From assembly GCA_011390385.1 (NCBI GenBank), contig JAABSN010000010.1:1-34913 (forward strand): DNA of 34,913 bases. Reading direction: 5' to 3'. The notes beneath the pieces are model-generated. The model was not told the DNA's origin and did no database searches. It worked only from the letters and a program-made list of their open reading frames with translations. A program made the position numbers and the translations under genes. The DNA is from Thioalkalivibrio nitratireducens (GTDB lineage: Bacteria; Pseudomonadota; Gammaproteobacteria; Ectothiorhodospirales; Ectothiorhodospiraceae). Positions 7,701 through 16,866 of this stretch are shown here, piece by piece; positions within the stretch are counted from its first letter, which is position 1, and every line of letters begins with the position of its first letter.

Positions 7701-10700
7701 CGTTGCCACCCCGCGCCTGAGCGTCGATCAGCGGGCCTTCCTGCGAGCAACGGCCCGACGCACCTGGCGCTATTTCACGGATTTCGTCGGTCCCGATGAC
7801 CACTGGCTCCCACCCGACAATTTCCAGGAATTCCCGGCCCCGGCGATCGCGACCCGGACCTCGCCGACCAACATGGGCATGGCGCTGCTGGCCGACCTGG
7901 CGGCCGTCGATTTCGGTTATCTCACCACCGGAGAAAGCCTGCAGCGCATCGACCATACCGTCGCCTCGATGGAAAGGCTGGAACGCTACCGCGGGCACTT
8001 CTACAACTGGTACGACACCCGCACGCTGCAACCGCTGCACCCGCGATACGTCTCGTCGGTGGACAGCGGCAACCTTGCCGGCTGCTTGCTCACGCTACAG
8101 GCCGGGCTGGAGGAGCTGAAGCATCAACCAGTGCTGGCCAGCAATGCATGGCAGGGGCTGCAGGACACCCTGCAGCCCCTCGCCGAACAGTCGAGGACCA
8201 CCCCAGCGCCCGCGTTGACGGGGACGATCGGCCTGCTCCAGGACACACTGCGCGCACTGCTGCGGGACGGATCACCGCAGACGCAGGCATCGGCTGCCGA
8301 CGCGCTGAACGAGATTCATCGCATCGGCGGCGCGCTGCTCGAAGGGCTGTCGCCAGATGCCGTGATCGACGCCGATCCGAGCGCCTGGGCGCAGGCATTC
8401 GAACGGCAGACCCAGACCCTGCGCGACGAGTTCGCGAGGCTCGTTCCCGACACGTGGCAGGGCAGCGGCCTCCCGACGCTGGTGGAGCTGGCCGAGACGG
8501 ATGCCGCAGGCACCGGCGCACAGGCACAGATCGACCTCATTGATGACCTGATCCGTCGTTGCGGCGCACTGGCGCAGATGGATTTCGAGTTTCTCTACGA
8601 CGTGTCGCGCGACCTGCTTGCCATCGGATACGACGTCGGCGAACGGCGCCGTGACCCCTCGTGCTACGACCTGCTGGCATCGGAAGCCCGATTGGCCAGC
8701 TTCCTGCTCATCGCGCAGGGGCAGGTGCCGCAGAAGCACTGGTTCACGCTCGGCCGCCTGCTGACCCGTCAGGGTGGCGACGTCAGCCTGATCTCGTGGA
8801 GCGGCTCCATGTTCGAATACCTGATGCCGCAACTCATCATGCCAAGCTACACCGATACCCTGCTGGACCAGACCTGCAAGGCCGCGGTGTCGCGCCAGAT
8901 CGAATACGGCCGGCAACGCGCGGTGCCCTGGGGAATATCCGAATCCTGTTACAACGCCACGGACCTCCACCAGGTCTACCAATACCGCGCCTTCGGCGTG
9001 CCCGGCCTCGGCCTGAAGCGGGGGCTGGGCGATGATCTGGTGATCGCGCCCTACGCAAGCGCCCTGGCACTGACGGTGGCACCGGCGGAAGCCTGCCGTA
9101 ACCTGCAGACCCTGGCGGAACAGGGGTTCCTCGGCGCCTACGGATTCTACGAGGCGGTCGACTACACGTCGGCACGGGTGCCACATGGCAACCCACATGC
9201 CATCGTGCGCGCCTTCATGGCGCATCACCAGGGCATGACCCTGCTGGCCCTTGCCCATGTCCTGCTCGACCAGCCGATGCAGCGCCGTTTCCTGTCCGAC
9301 CCGCTGGTGCGTGCGACAGAGTTGCTGCTCCAGGAGCGGGTGCCGAAGAAGGGTGCCACCCTGCAACCGCACGCGGCCGAGGTGAGCGCCACTGCCCGGC
9401 CGCTCGGCGAAGACACGGGTTCGATCATGCGCGTGTTCACCGACGCGGACACGCCGATGCCCGAGGTTCACCTGCTGTCGAACGGCAGCTACCATGTGAT
9501 GGTGACCCATACCGGCGGCAGCGCCAGCCGCTGGCACGACCTCGCCGTCACCCGCTGGCGCGAGGACGCCACCACCGATGGCTGGGGCACGTTCATCTAC
9601 CTGCGCGACTGCGACAACGGCAAATTCTGGTCGGCGGCGCATCAGCCGACGCTGCGCCGGGCCGATCACTACGAGGCGATCTTCGTACAGGGGCGCGCGG
9701 AATACCGGCGGCGTGACCGGGCCATCGAAGCCCACACCGAGATCTGCGTTTCCCCCGAGGATGACGTCGAGATCCGCCGCGTTACCCTGACCAACCAGTC
9801 ATCCCGCACCCGCCGCATCGAGGTGACCAGCTATGCGGAAGTGGTGCTGGCACCGTTGAACGCCGATCTCGCGCACCGCTCGTTCAGCAATCTGTTCGTA
9901 CAGACCGAAATCCTGCCGGGGCGTCAGGCGATCATCTGCACCCGGCGACGCCGCACGCCGGGCGAAAAGGTGCCATGGATGGTTCACCTGTTGGCCGCAC
10001 CGGGCGCGGCGGCCGACAAGCCCTCCTACGAGACGGACCGCGCCCGCTTCATCGGGCGTGGCCGCAGCACAGCCAACCCGCTTGCGCTCGACAGCCGTCA
10101 CTGCGGGGAGGCATTGTCGAATACGGAGGGTCCGGTGCTCGATCCCGTGGTGGCGATCCGCCGCACCCTGACCCTGGCGCCCGATGAGTCGGCCAGCGTG
10201 CAGATCATCTCCGGGGTCGTGGACACGCGCGAGACTGCGCTGGCCCTGCTGGAAAAGTATTGCGACCGCCACTTCGTCGAACGTGCGTTCGAAATGTCCT
10301 GGTTCCAGAGCCAGGAGGTGCTGCGCCACCTCAACGCCACCGAAGCCGATGCCCAGGTCTTCGGCCGCCTGGCCAACTCCGTCGTCTACGGAAATGCTCT
10401 GCGCCGCGCCGCACCCGCCGTCATCGCACGCAACCGGCTGGGGCAGTCCGGGTTGTGGCGCTTCGGCATCTCGGGAGATCTGCCGGTTGTCCTGCTGCAT
10501 ATCGGTGACCTCGAACGCATCGACCGGGTCAGGCAGATCCTGCAAGCGCATGCCTACTGGCGCATGAAAGGCCTGGCCGCCGACCTGGTGATCGTGAACG
10601 AGGATTTTTCCGGCTACCGGGCCGTGCTCCAGGACCGGATCCTGGGGCTGATCCACGCAGGACCGGAGGCGCAGGTCGTCGACCAGCCGGGCGGCGTTTT

Positions 10701-13308
10701 CCTGCGTCGCGCCGAGGAACTCTCCGCGGACGAGCGGACGTTGCTGCAGACGGTCGCCCGTATCGTCCTCAGTGACACGGACGCGACCCCGGTCGAACAG
10801 GTGGATCGGCGTGTATCCGCACAGCGTGTGCCAGACCTGCTGGAGCCCACGAAGCGAGCAACCACCGAAGCGGTCCATCCGCTCGCGGACCGCGAGCGGA
10901 TTTTCAGCAATGGTCTGGGCGGCTTCACCCCCGACGGGCACGAATACGTCATCACCCTCGAGCCTGGCCAGACAACCCCGGCACCATGGGTCAACGTCAT
11001 CGCCAGCCCCTGGATCGGCACGGTCGTGAGCGAGAGTGGCGGTGCCTACACCTGGGTCGAGAATGCGCACGAATTTCGGCTCACCACCTGGCACAACGAC
11101 CCGCTCTCCGACGCCAGCGGCGAGGCCTTCTACATCCGCGACGAGGAAACGGGTACGTTCTGGTCGCCCACACCGCTGCCAGCACGCGGCAGGTCCGGCT
11201 ACGTATGCCGGCACGGGTTCGGCTACAGCGTGTTCGAGCACTACGAATCGGGAATCGCCTCGGAGTTCCACACCTATGTCGCCATGGACGCTCCGGTGAA
11301 ATTCGTGCTGGTCAAGCTGCGCAACGCATCGCAACGAACGCGCAGCCTGTCGCTGACCGGGTATTGGGAACTGGTGCTCGGCGAGTGGCGGCACGCCAAC
11401 CTGATGCACATCGTCACCGAAACGGATGCGGAAACCGGGGCGCTGCTGGCCCGCAATGCCTACGGCCGCGAATGCGCCAACCGGGTGGTGTTCGCCCATG
11501 TCAGCGAGCGCGAGCGATCGGTAAGCGGAAGCCGCGCCGAGTTCATCGGTCGCAACGGCTCGCTGGCCAGCCCGAAGGCGATGCGCCGTCAACACCTGTC
11601 CGGGCGGGCCGGCCCCGGCCTGGATCCGTGCGCTGCGCTCCAGACCCGGATCGAACTGGCGGCAGGTCAGGAACACGAGATCGTTTTCGTCTTTGGTGCA
11701 GCCGGCAACGTCGACGAAGCGCGGCAGTGCATCCAACGGTTCGGTGGGCGAGCGGGTGCGCGGCAGGCACTTGAGGCGGTCTGGGAACACTGGGGCCGCG
11801 TATTGGGTGCAGTGAACGTGGACACGCCCGACCCGGCGCTGAACGTGCTCGCCAATGGCTGGCTGTTGTATCAAACGATATCGTGCAGGTTGTGGGGCCG
11901 CAGCGGCTATTACCAGTCCGGCGGCGCCTACGGTTTCCGCGACCAACTGCAGGACACCATGGCACTGATCCATGCGACCCCCTGGCTGGCCCGCGAGCAG
12001 CTGATTCGCTGCGCCGGACGCCAGTTCCTCCAGGGCGACGTGCAGCACTGGTGGCACCCGCCCAACGGCCAGGGCGTGCGCACCCGGTTCTCCGACGACT
12101 ACCTTTGGCTGCCGTATGCCGCCTGTCGCTATGTGGCGGCGACCGGCGACACCGGCGTGCTCGACGAGTCCATCCCGTTCCTGGAGGGCCGCGAACTACA
12201 CGCGGACGAGGAGGCCTACTACGACCAGCCGCAAACCTCTTCCGAAGCGGCCAGCCTTTACGAACACTGCGTGCGCGCCCTCCGGTACGGCCTGCGTTTC
12301 GGCGTGCACCATTTGCCCCTGATGGGCTGCGGTGACTGGAACGACGGGATGAATCTGGTCGGCAACGAGGGCAAGGGCGAGAGCGTATGGCTGGCCTGGT
12401 TTCTGTTCGAAAACCTCGAATCCTTCGCTGAACTGGCCCGCGGGCACGGCGATCCGGACTTTGCCGCGTTGTGCACCGCGCAGGCCGCCGAGCTTCGTGC
12501 CAGCGTGGAAGCCGAAGCCTGGGACGGTGCCTGGTACCGTCGTGCATGGTTCGATGATGGCACTCCCCTGGGCTCGTCCAGCAACGACGAGTGCCAGATC
12601 GACTCGATCAGCCAGAGCTGGGCGGTGATCTCCGGGGGTGGCGATCCGACGCGCGCGCGCCAGGCGATGGCGGCGGTGGACACGCGCCTGGTCCGACGCG
12701 GCAAGCGGATCATTCAGCTGCTCGACCCGCCCTTCGACCAATCCGATCTGGAACCGGGTTACATCAAGGGCTACATCCCCGGCGTGCGCGAGAATGGCGG
12801 CCAGTACACCCACGCCGCGATCTGGACCACGATGGCATTCGCGCTGATGGGCGACACGGAACGCGCCTGGGAATTTTTCGCGATGCTCAATCCCGTCCAC
12901 CACGGCAGTACGCGGGAGGCGATCGAACGCTACCGCGTTGAGCCCTACGTGATGTGCGCTGACATCTACGGAGCGTCACCGCACACGGGCCGCGGCGGCT
13001 GGACATGGTATACCGGAGCCGCGGGCTGGATGTACCGGCTGACGGTCGAGACCCTGCTCGGCCTGCACCTGGAAGTCGACCACCTGCGCATCGCTCCCTG
13101 CGTCCCCACGGATTGGGACTCGTACCGTATCCACTACCGCTACCGCGAGACGATCTACCACATCACCATTCGGCGCGTCGGTGAACCATCGGGTCAGCCG
13201 ACCCGCACAACCGTGGACGGCGTCGAGCATCCGGATGCGCGCATCCCGTTGGTGGACGACCGCCGGGAGCATCATGTCGAAGTCCATCTCGATCGGGATG
13301 GCACGTAG
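4759..13308 (+). CDS. ndvB: Cyclic beta-1,2-glucan synthase (NdvB/ChvB family)
   Basis: This 2849-residue polytopic inner-membrane enzyme should build cyclic beta-1,2-glucan from UDP-glucose and deliver it to the periplasm, where it acts in osmotic balance and envelope interactions. Order of parts: conserved N-terminal region (LRSELLSIEQLKRHA); membrane helices about 395-418 and 425-452; GT84-type glycosyltransferase about 470-770 with DTDTQLP near 608 and RRHRWIRGDWQ near 755; further helices about 808-850 and 932-976; glucoamylase-like domain about 1030-1500; two supersandwich domains starting about 1554 and 2048; C-terminal GH94 phosphorylase-like domain about 2360-2790 with GDWNDG at 2525-2530 carrying the family's catalytic Asp. 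Length matches the family (about 2800). TTG 4759 is the only conventional start in frame, yet reading-frame sense seems to continue upstream, so the true start may be earlier. No frameshift is seen. Confidence 0.93.
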   Translation: MLRSELLSIEQLKRHAVALAGQHRMDPRPSPDRLLVRLADNERVLLAAYDVVTATRAEAPGQRVVPAEAWLLDNFYLIEQQIGMARRHLPRGFSRQLPRLAHGASTGFPRIYDLALELISHMDGRVDRDNTTEFIAAYQTVEPLKLGELWAFPIMLQLALLENLRRVAVRIAQRRVERDAAISWADRMLAAAEREPSQLIQLLAEFASADVPLTAPFVEEFYGRLQAQGPAMAFVQTWVEHRLLEQGVSATGLSEAYGRTAAANQISIANSIGSLRFIGTMDWKQYVESLSAVERILREDPTASYAGQDFATRDRYRHVIEEVARHSRCSEATVAREAIRLAQAAATHGNRPDRTAHVGYYLIDQGRQDLEHAVGHRPSWSSRVGRMVRGQRLSLYLSPIVLLTFVVAAAVLSLGGSGLGDGRTWLLALPLLIAASALAISLVNLLVTHVLPPRALPRMEFSRGIPDHHRTMVIVPTLLARPQDVDDLLEAMEIRYLGNRDSNVFFALLTDFRDASEQTLPEDAALLAHARGAVEELNRTYRKDRPCIFYLFHRPRVWNAFEHVWMGHERKRGKLEQFNARLRGEAPTAFSDIVGDPSVLASVRYVITLDTDTQLPRDAAAALVGNLAHPLNRPVYDAAKGRVVAGYAILQPRATISLTSAGQSRFARLFAGESGLDPYTREVSDVYQDVFGEGSFIGKGIYDVDAFRQAVDGRFPENLILSHDLLEAGYARSALVTDVELIEEHPASYAVEASRRHRWIRGDWQLSGWLLPRVPGPTGPGQSRNGRQPNTLSALSRWKLFDNLRRSLVAPALLLLLAAGWLLGPAWLWTLLVAGVVFLPALLSTMIDLVQRPTERDWRQHLILTGRSAGRPLLLAVLTLAFLPYDARISVGAIVRSGLRMPFTRRGLLLWQLPSYARRNTRRTPASFFREMWIAPVLAGALGVTLAMAGSLSMVWLAAAPILLLWLVSPAIAWWISRPLTVATPRLSVDQRAFLRATARRTWRYFTDFVGPDDHWLPPDNFQEFPAPAIATRTSPTNMGMALLADLAAVDFGYLTTGESLQRIDHTVASMERLERYRGHFYNWYDTRTLQPLHPRYVSSVDSGNLAGCLLTLQAGLEELKHQPVLASNAWQGLQDTLQPLAEQSRTTPAPALTGTIGLLQDTLRALLRDGSPQTQASAADALNEIHRIGGALLEGLSPDAVIDADPSAWAQAFERQTQTLRDEFARLVPDTWQGSGLPTLVELAETDAAGTGAQAQIDLIDDLIRRCGALAQMDFEFLYDVSRDLLAIGYDVGERRRDPSCYDLLASEARLASFLLIAQGQVPQKHWFTLGRLLTRQGGDVSLISWSGSMFEYLMPQLIMPSYTDTLLDQTCKAAVSRQIEYGRQRAVPWGISESCYNATDLHQVYQYRAFGVPGLGLKRGLGDDLVIAPYASALALTVAPAEACRNLQTLAEQGFLGAYGFYEAVDYTSARVPHGNPHAIVRAFMAHHQGMTLLALAHVLLDQPMQRRFLSDPLVRATELLLQERVPKKGATLQPHAAEVSATARPLGEDTGSIMRVFTDADTPMPEVHLLSNGSYHVMVTHTGGSASRWHDLAVTRWREDATTDGWGTFIYLRDCDNGKFWSAAHQPTLRRADHYEAIFVQGRAEYRRRDRAIEAHTEICVSPEDDVEIRRVTLTNQSSRTRRIEVTSYAEVVLAPLNADLAHRSFSNLFVQTEILPGRQAIICTRRRRTPGEKVPWMVHLLAAPGAAADKPSYETDRARFIGRGRSTANPLALDSRHCGEALSNTEGPVLDPVVAIRRTLTLAPDESASVQIISGVVDTRETALALLEKYCDRHFVERAFEMSWFQSQEVLRHLNATEADAQVFGRLANSVVYGNALRRAAPAVIARNRLGQSGLWRFGISGDLPVVLLHIGDLERIDRVRQILQAHAYWRMKGLAADLVIVNEDFSGYRAVLQDRILGLIHAGPEAQVVDQPGGVFLRRAEELSADERTLLQTVARIVLSDTDATPVEQVDRRVSAQRVPDLLEPTKRATTEAVHPLADRERIFSNGLGGFTPDGHEYVITLEPGQTTPAPWVNVIASPWIGTVVSESGGAYTWVENAHEFRLTTWHNDPLSDASGEAFYIRDEETGTFWSPTPLPARGRSGYVCRHGFGYSVFEHYESGIASEFHTYVAMDAPVKFVLVKLRNASQRTRSLSLTGYWELVLGEWRHANLMHIVTETDAETGALLARNAYGRECANRVVFAHVSERERSVSGSRAEFIGRNGSLASPKAMRRQHLSGRAGPGLDPCAALQTRIELAAGQEHEIVFVFGAAGNVDEARQCIQRFGGRAGARQALEAVWEHWGRVLGAVNVDTPDPALNVLANGWLLYQTISCRLWGRSGYYQSGGAYGFRDQLQDTMALIHATPWLAREQLIRCAGRQFLQGDVQHWWHPPNGQGVRTRFSDDYLWLPYAACRYVAATGDTGVLDESIPFLEGRELHADEEAYYDQPQTSSEAASLYEHCVRALRYGLRFGVHHLPLMGCGDWNDGMNLVGNEGKGESVWLAWFLFENLESFAELARGHGDPDFAALCTAQAAELRASVEAEAWDGAWYRRAWFDDGTPLGSSSNDECQIDSISQSWAVISGGGDPTRARQAMAAVDTRLVRRGKRIIQLLDPPFDQSDLEPGYIKGYIPGVRENGGQYTHAAIWTTMAFALMGDTERAWEFFAMLNPVHHGSTREAIERYRVEPYVMCADIYGASPHTGRGGWTWYTGAAGWMYRLTVETLLGLHLEVDHLRIAPCVPTDWDSYRIHYRYRETIYHITIRRVGEPSGQPTRTTVDGVEHPDARIPLVDDRREHHVEVHLDRDGT

Positions 13309-13367
13309 TGCCGGGCGAGTGGACGCGGGCTTGGTGGCGAATGCGCAGCATCCCCAGGGCGCAAAAC

Positions 13368-13391
13368 CTTCGCGAGCGGGGCTTGCTCCTG
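13368..13391. repeat. Possible REP-like hairpin
   Basis: Between two convergent genes, GCGAGC / GCTTGC (13372-13377 and 13381-13386) can pair, including one G-T pair, around a GGG loop, followed by TCCTGCG. The layout resembles the REP elements of Pseudomonas (TTCGCG.GC...GCTCCT). It occurs once in this window, so the repeat nature is not shown. Confidence 0.3.
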
Positions 13392-13402
13392 CGCAGGACC
13401 CA

Positions 13403-13762
13403 TCACCCGTCGTGTGTCTCGGCACAACGGATGCAGCGGGTCGCCGCAGGATCGTGCTCCAGGCGGCGGGGGTCGATGGGCTCGTCGCAGTCGATGCAGA
13501 ATCCGTAACTGCCATCATCACAACGGCGCAGGGCGGCCTCGATACGCACGAGCGACTGTGCGGCGCGGCGCTGTGCATTCTGGGCCATCGCCTGCTGTTG
13601 GAGGGCGTCCATGCGCGAGAGCCGGCCGACACTCGACTGGTCCAGATGCACGGTCGCCGCCGAGTCATCGCGGGCTCCCTGCAGGCCGAGAATTTCGGCG
13701 CGTAGCTGAAGCAGACGAGCGCGGATACGCGCGATATCGGGACTCGCGTCCGAATCAGCCAT
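13403..13762 (-). CDS. DksA/TraR-family zinc-finger protein, short form
   Basis: This 119-residue protein has a C-terminal C4 zinc finger, Cys89-x2-Cys92-x17-Cys110-x2-Cys113, with the same 17-residue spacing as DksA. The N-terminal part (about residues 8-80) is helical and contains DQSSVGRLSRMDALQQQAMA, typical of short DksA-like proteins. DksA family members bind the RNA polymerase secondary channel. This form is shorter than DksA (about 150 residues), and I do not see the paired acidic tip of canonical DksA, so it may act differently. ATG 13762 is preferred; GTG 13777 in the same frame is possible. It is convergent with the glucan synthase and followed on the same strand side by the Usp gene upstream, about 58 bases away. 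Confidence 0.85.
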   Translation of the reverse strand: MADSDASPDIARIRARLLQLRAEILGLQGARDDSAATVHLDQSSVGRLSRMDALQQQAMAQNAQRRAAQSLVRIEAALRRCDDGSYGFCIDCDEPIDPRRLEHDPAATRCIRCAETHDG

Positions 13763-13820
13763 CGCCCGGAATCCCACACGGGGTTGCCAGGGGCCGCGGC
13801 AGTGGCGATTTCACGAAAGC

Positions 13821-14294
13821 CTATGCACCGGGGGGAAGCTTTTCCCGCATCGACGGGCTGAGTTCGACATCGTGCACGACCATCACCGGGACGTGCGCGT
13901 GCCGGATCAGCCACTCGGTCGCTGAGCCCGACAGCATGCTCACCAGCTGGCTGCGCCCACGGGTCCCGATCACGATCAGATCCGCCGCCCACTCGCGCGC
14001 ATGCCGGGCAATTTCCTCCGGGGCGCTGCCGAAAACCACCGCACATTCCTCGCCCTCGATCGCCCAGGTTCGCAGCTGCTCGAGCCCTTTCTCCTCGGCC
14101 GCTTGCCGCATGTCCCTGGAGTGCAGCGGGGACGCCCCGGTAGAGAACGCACCTGAGGCGCCCGCTGCCACTTCCGAAGGCTTGACCACCGTTACCAGAC
14201 GCTTCACCGCGCCTGGACAATGCTCACGCGCCACGGCCAGCCCTTCCGCCGATGGTTTGGAGAAATCGATCGCGATGATGACTCGTTGCAGCAT
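13821..14294 (-). CDS. Universal stress protein, UspA family
   Basis: This 157-residue single Usp domain begins MLQRVIIAIDFSKPS. The ATP-binding signature G-x2-G-x9-G-S is present at Gly110, Gly113, Gly123 and Ser124 (GTRGRSQL...SGSATEW), so it should be an ATP-binding type rather than a UspA-like non-binder. Usp proteins are cytoplasmic and raise survival during starvation, oxidative or envelope stress; the biochemical role is usually unclear. AGGGAA lies before ATG 14294, and the palindrome CCGTGATCACGG sits 16 bases upstream of the start. It is divergent from a SulP transporter gene and lies upstream of a DksA-like gene on the same strand. Confidence 0.9.
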   Translation of the reverse strand: MLQRVIIAIDFSKPSAEGLAVAREHCPGAVKRLVTVVKPSEVAAGASGAFSTGASPLHSRDMRQAAEEKGLEQLRTWAIEGEECAVVFGSAPEEIARHAREWAADLIVIGTRGRSQLVSMLSGSATEWLIRHAHVPVMVVHDVELSPSMREKLPPGA

Positions 14295-14310
14295 GCTGGT
14301 TCCCTGTTGT

Positions 14311-14322
14311 CCGTGATCACGG
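14311..14322. promoter_or_regulatory. Palindrome upstream of the universal stress gene
   Basis: The perfect 12-base inverted repeat CCGTGATCACGG begins 17 bases before the Usp ATG, in the region shared with the divergent SulP gene. It could be an operator or a small leader hairpin. The centre TGATCA resembles a CRP/FNR-type half-site core, but no full site is visible. Confidence 0.3.
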
Positions 14323-14542
14323 GACGGCGCGGGACTCGCGGTCCCGGATCACCCCACCGGAGCCCACGGCGATTCAGATCGACAGTGGAGAATGCTACCC
14401 TTGCGAGGAGCGCTGACCTTGCAGCATGAAACGCCCGCCCGGCGCTTGCAACCCCAGGCTACCCTCCACGGGTCGCGTCCCTTGTTGCCGCGCTCTCCGC
14501 GCCGCGTGTAACGAGCACACCTACGGATCGGGATTCCTCGAC

Positions 14543-16048
14543 GTGAAAAGCACCCTCGTCAAGCGCTGGCACCGCCAGCGCGATATCTGGTTTTTCAACA
14601 TTCGCGGCGACCTGATCGCCGGCATCGTGGTCGCGCTGGCGCTGATCCCGGAGGCGATCGCCTTTTCGATCATCGCGGGCCTGGACCCCAAGGTCGGCCT
14701 CTACGCGTCGTTCTCGATGGCGGTGGTGATCGCCTTTGCCGGTGGCCGGCCCGGCATGATCTCGGCGGCCACCGGCGCGATGGCCCTGCTGATGGTCACG
14801 CTGGTGGCCGAGCACGGGCTGCAGTACCTGCTGGCGGCCACGATCCTCACCGGCATCATCCAGTTGTTCTTCGCCTGGGCCAAGCTCGCGCGCTACATGA
14901 TGTTCATCCCGCGCACCGTGCTGGTCGGCTTCGTGAATGCGCTGGCGATCCTGATCTTCCTGTCGCAGCTGCCCTACCTGATCGATGGCGACGTGACCAT
15001 GTGGCTGCTGGTCGCCGGCGGGCTGGTCATTATCTACGGGATGCCGATGCTCCCGTTCTGCCCGAAGGTGCTGCCGCCGCCGCTGGTGGCGATCGTGGCG
15101 TTGACGGGGCTGGTCTTCTTCGCCGGCGTGCCGACGCTGACCGTCGGTGACATGGGCGATCTGCCGGACGGCCTGCCCGTGTTCCTGCTGCCGGACGTGC
15201 CGCTGAATCTGGAGACGCTGTCGATCATCTTCCCGACCGCGCTCGCACTGGCCATCGTCGGCCTGCTCGAGTCCCTGCTGACCGCCTCGATCATCGACGA
15301 CCTGACCGATACCCCGAGCGGCAAGAACCTCGAGGCACAGGGTCAGGGGATCGCCAATATCGTCACCGGTTTCCTGGGCGGCATGGCCAGCTGCGCGATG
15401 ATCGGGCAATCGGTGATCAACATCAAATCCGGGGGACTGGGCCGGCTTTCGAGCCTCGCTGCCGGTCTCTATCTGCTGTTCTTCATCCTGGTGCTCGGCG
15501 ATCTGGTGTCACTCATCCCGATGGCCGCACTCGTCGCCGTGATGCTGATGGTGGCCTTTGCCACCTTCGACTGGAGCTCGCTGAAGACCCTGCACCGGCT
15601 TCCGCGCACCGATGCCATCGTACTGCTGGTCACGATCGGAACCGTCGTGATCACGCATGACCTCGCCAAGGGTGTTCTGGCCGGCGTACTGCTGAGCGCG
15701 GTGTTCTTCGCACGCAAGATCGCGAACTCGATCCACGTGGACAGCAGCCGGCCGGAGGGTAGCGCGACCCGCACCTACACCGTGCGCGGGCAGCTGTTCT
15801 TCGTTGCGGTCGACAAGTTCATCGACAGCTTCGATTACCGCGAGCCGGTGCACAACATCGTCATCGACCTCCGGGAGCTTTCGCTCTGGGACAGCTCCGG
15901 CGTCGCTGCCATCGACAAGGTCGTCGGCAAATTCCGGCGCAAGGGCATGGAAGTCGAGGTCATGGCGCCGCAGGGCGCCGGCCGCGAGCTGCACGAAAAA
16001 CTGGCGCTGCACGACAAGGGCGTGGAGCTGGGTAACGGAGGGCATTGA
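14543..16048 (+). CDS. SulP-family anion transporter with STAS domain
   Basis: From GTG 14543 the protein has 501 residues: about 11-14 membrane segments (residues about 20-395) followed by a cytoplasmic STAS domain (about 409-500). SulP hallmarks are visible: [19 protein letters not shown] near the N-terminus, GLYASF, and [15 protein letters not shown]. The STAS segment contains [11 protein letters not shown] with D450-S-S-G. The family moves sulfate, bicarbonate or dicarboxylates; sequence alone does not say which. ATG 14426 in the same frame would add 39 poorly conserved residues; its GAGGAG is 15 bases away, so the GTG start is preferred because family members start just before this point. 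It diverges from a Usp gene, a frequent pairing for this subgroup. Confidence 0.88.
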   Translation: MKSTLVKRWHRQRDIWFFNIRGDLIAGIVVALALIPEAIAFSIIAGLDPKVGLYASFSMAVVIAFAGGRPGMISAATGAMALLMVTLVAEHGLQYLLAATILTGIIQLFFAWAKLARYMMFIPRTVLVGFVNALAILIFLSQLPYLIDGDVTMWLLVAGGLVIIYGMPMLPFCPKVLPPPLVAIVALTGLVFFAGVPTLTVGDMGDLPDGLPVFLLPDVPLNLETLSIIFPTALALAIVGLLESLLTASIIDDLTDTPSGKNLEAQGQGIANIVTGFLGGMASCAMIGQSVINIKSGGLGRLSSLAAGLYLLFFILVLGDLVSLIPMAALVAVMLMVAFATFDWSSLKTLHRLPRTDAIVLLVTIGTVVITHDLAKGVLAGVLLSAVFFARKIANSIHVDSSRPEGSATRTYTVRGQLFFVAVDKFIDSFDYREPVHNIVIDLRELSLWDSSGVAAIDKVVGKFRRKGMEVEVMAPQGAGRELHEKLALHDKGVELGNGGH

Positions 16049-16247
16049 CGAGAGACCCGGTTGCCCCGCGCCTGGCGCGCCCAACGGCAGGATGGCCACA
16101 GGGACGAATCAGCCCGGTCAGCAGGAGGGTCTCGGTCGGACTGCACTGCACGCTGGCTGGCTGTTGGCTGAACGGTCACGCTGATGCCCCTCGCTCGGGA
16201 ACTGGAGTAACATCGTGGTTTCGATCCAATCTCTGAGGGAATGACCG

Positions 16248-16781
16248 ATGCTTTCATGGCGCCATCATGCGGTTCTCGCTGCGGTCGCCGTCGTCACCGC
16301 TGTCCTGCTGAGCTCGGCAGCTTCTGGGCAGTCGGGACACCAAATGCGCCATCACATGGAGCAGGGAACCGCCGCCGCACCGGGTCACGGGCCTGCTACC
16401 CATGCCCCAGAGGACCGGCGCACGCTGGTTGAACTCCCTGACGAACTCCGGGTGCACATGCTCGCGAACATGCGCGACCACCTGTTGGCACTGCAGCAGA
16501 TACAGGAAACACTGGCCAGCGACGAATTCGCGCAGGCCGCCGAAATTGCCGAGCAGCGCCTTGGAATGACCTCGCTGGAGCAACACGGCGCCCATGCCAT
16601 GGGGCCGTTCATGCCCGAGGCGATGCGCTCGATCGGCACCACGATGCATCGCTTCGCGAGCCAGTTCGCCGTCACCGCAAATGATGCCTCCGCCACCGGT
16701 GACGTCAAGCCAGCACTGGCCGCTCTGGCCCGTGTCACCGCGCAATGCGTGGCCTGCCACCAGGGATTCCGCGTACAGTAG
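16248..16781 (+). CDS. Exported cytochrome c'-like haem protein
   Basis: This 177-residue protein has a Sec signal peptide (about residues 1-27, cleavage near SSAASGQ), a His/Met-rich linker, then a helical domain ending in a single haem-attachment motif CVACH at 167-171, ten residues from the C-terminus. A C-terminal CxxCH after a four-helix domain is the cytochrome c' pattern. These periplasmic proteins bind haem covalently and often NO or CO. GAGGGA precedes ATG 16248. It stands alone on the plus strand between the SulP gene and the convergent molybdate operon. Redox partner and function are not apparent. Confidence 0.8.
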   Translation: MLSWRHHAVLAAVAVVTAVLLSSAASGQSGHQMRHHMEQGTAAAPGHGPATHAPEDRRTLVELPDELRVHMLANMRDHLLALQQIQETLASDEFAQAAEIAEQRLGMTSLEQHGAHAMGPFMPEAMRSIGTTMHRFASQFAVTANDASATGDVKPALAALARVTAQCVACHQGFRVQ

Positions 16782-16866
16782 GCACAGTCCGACACCGGCA
16801 AGTATTGACCGGCAGCCTGAATCCAACAGGCTCTTGCGGGAAACTCCGACTCAAACCGTCATCGCG

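Noticed and set aside
8272..9735. 487-codon open frame on the minus strand
   Set aside because: Antisense shadow of the glucan synthase gene; the protein sequence has no domain sense.
9799..12057. 752-codon open frame on the minus strand
   Set aside because: It is antisense to the well-supported glucan synthase; long antisense frames are expected in GC-rich coding DNA and the translation shows no family character.
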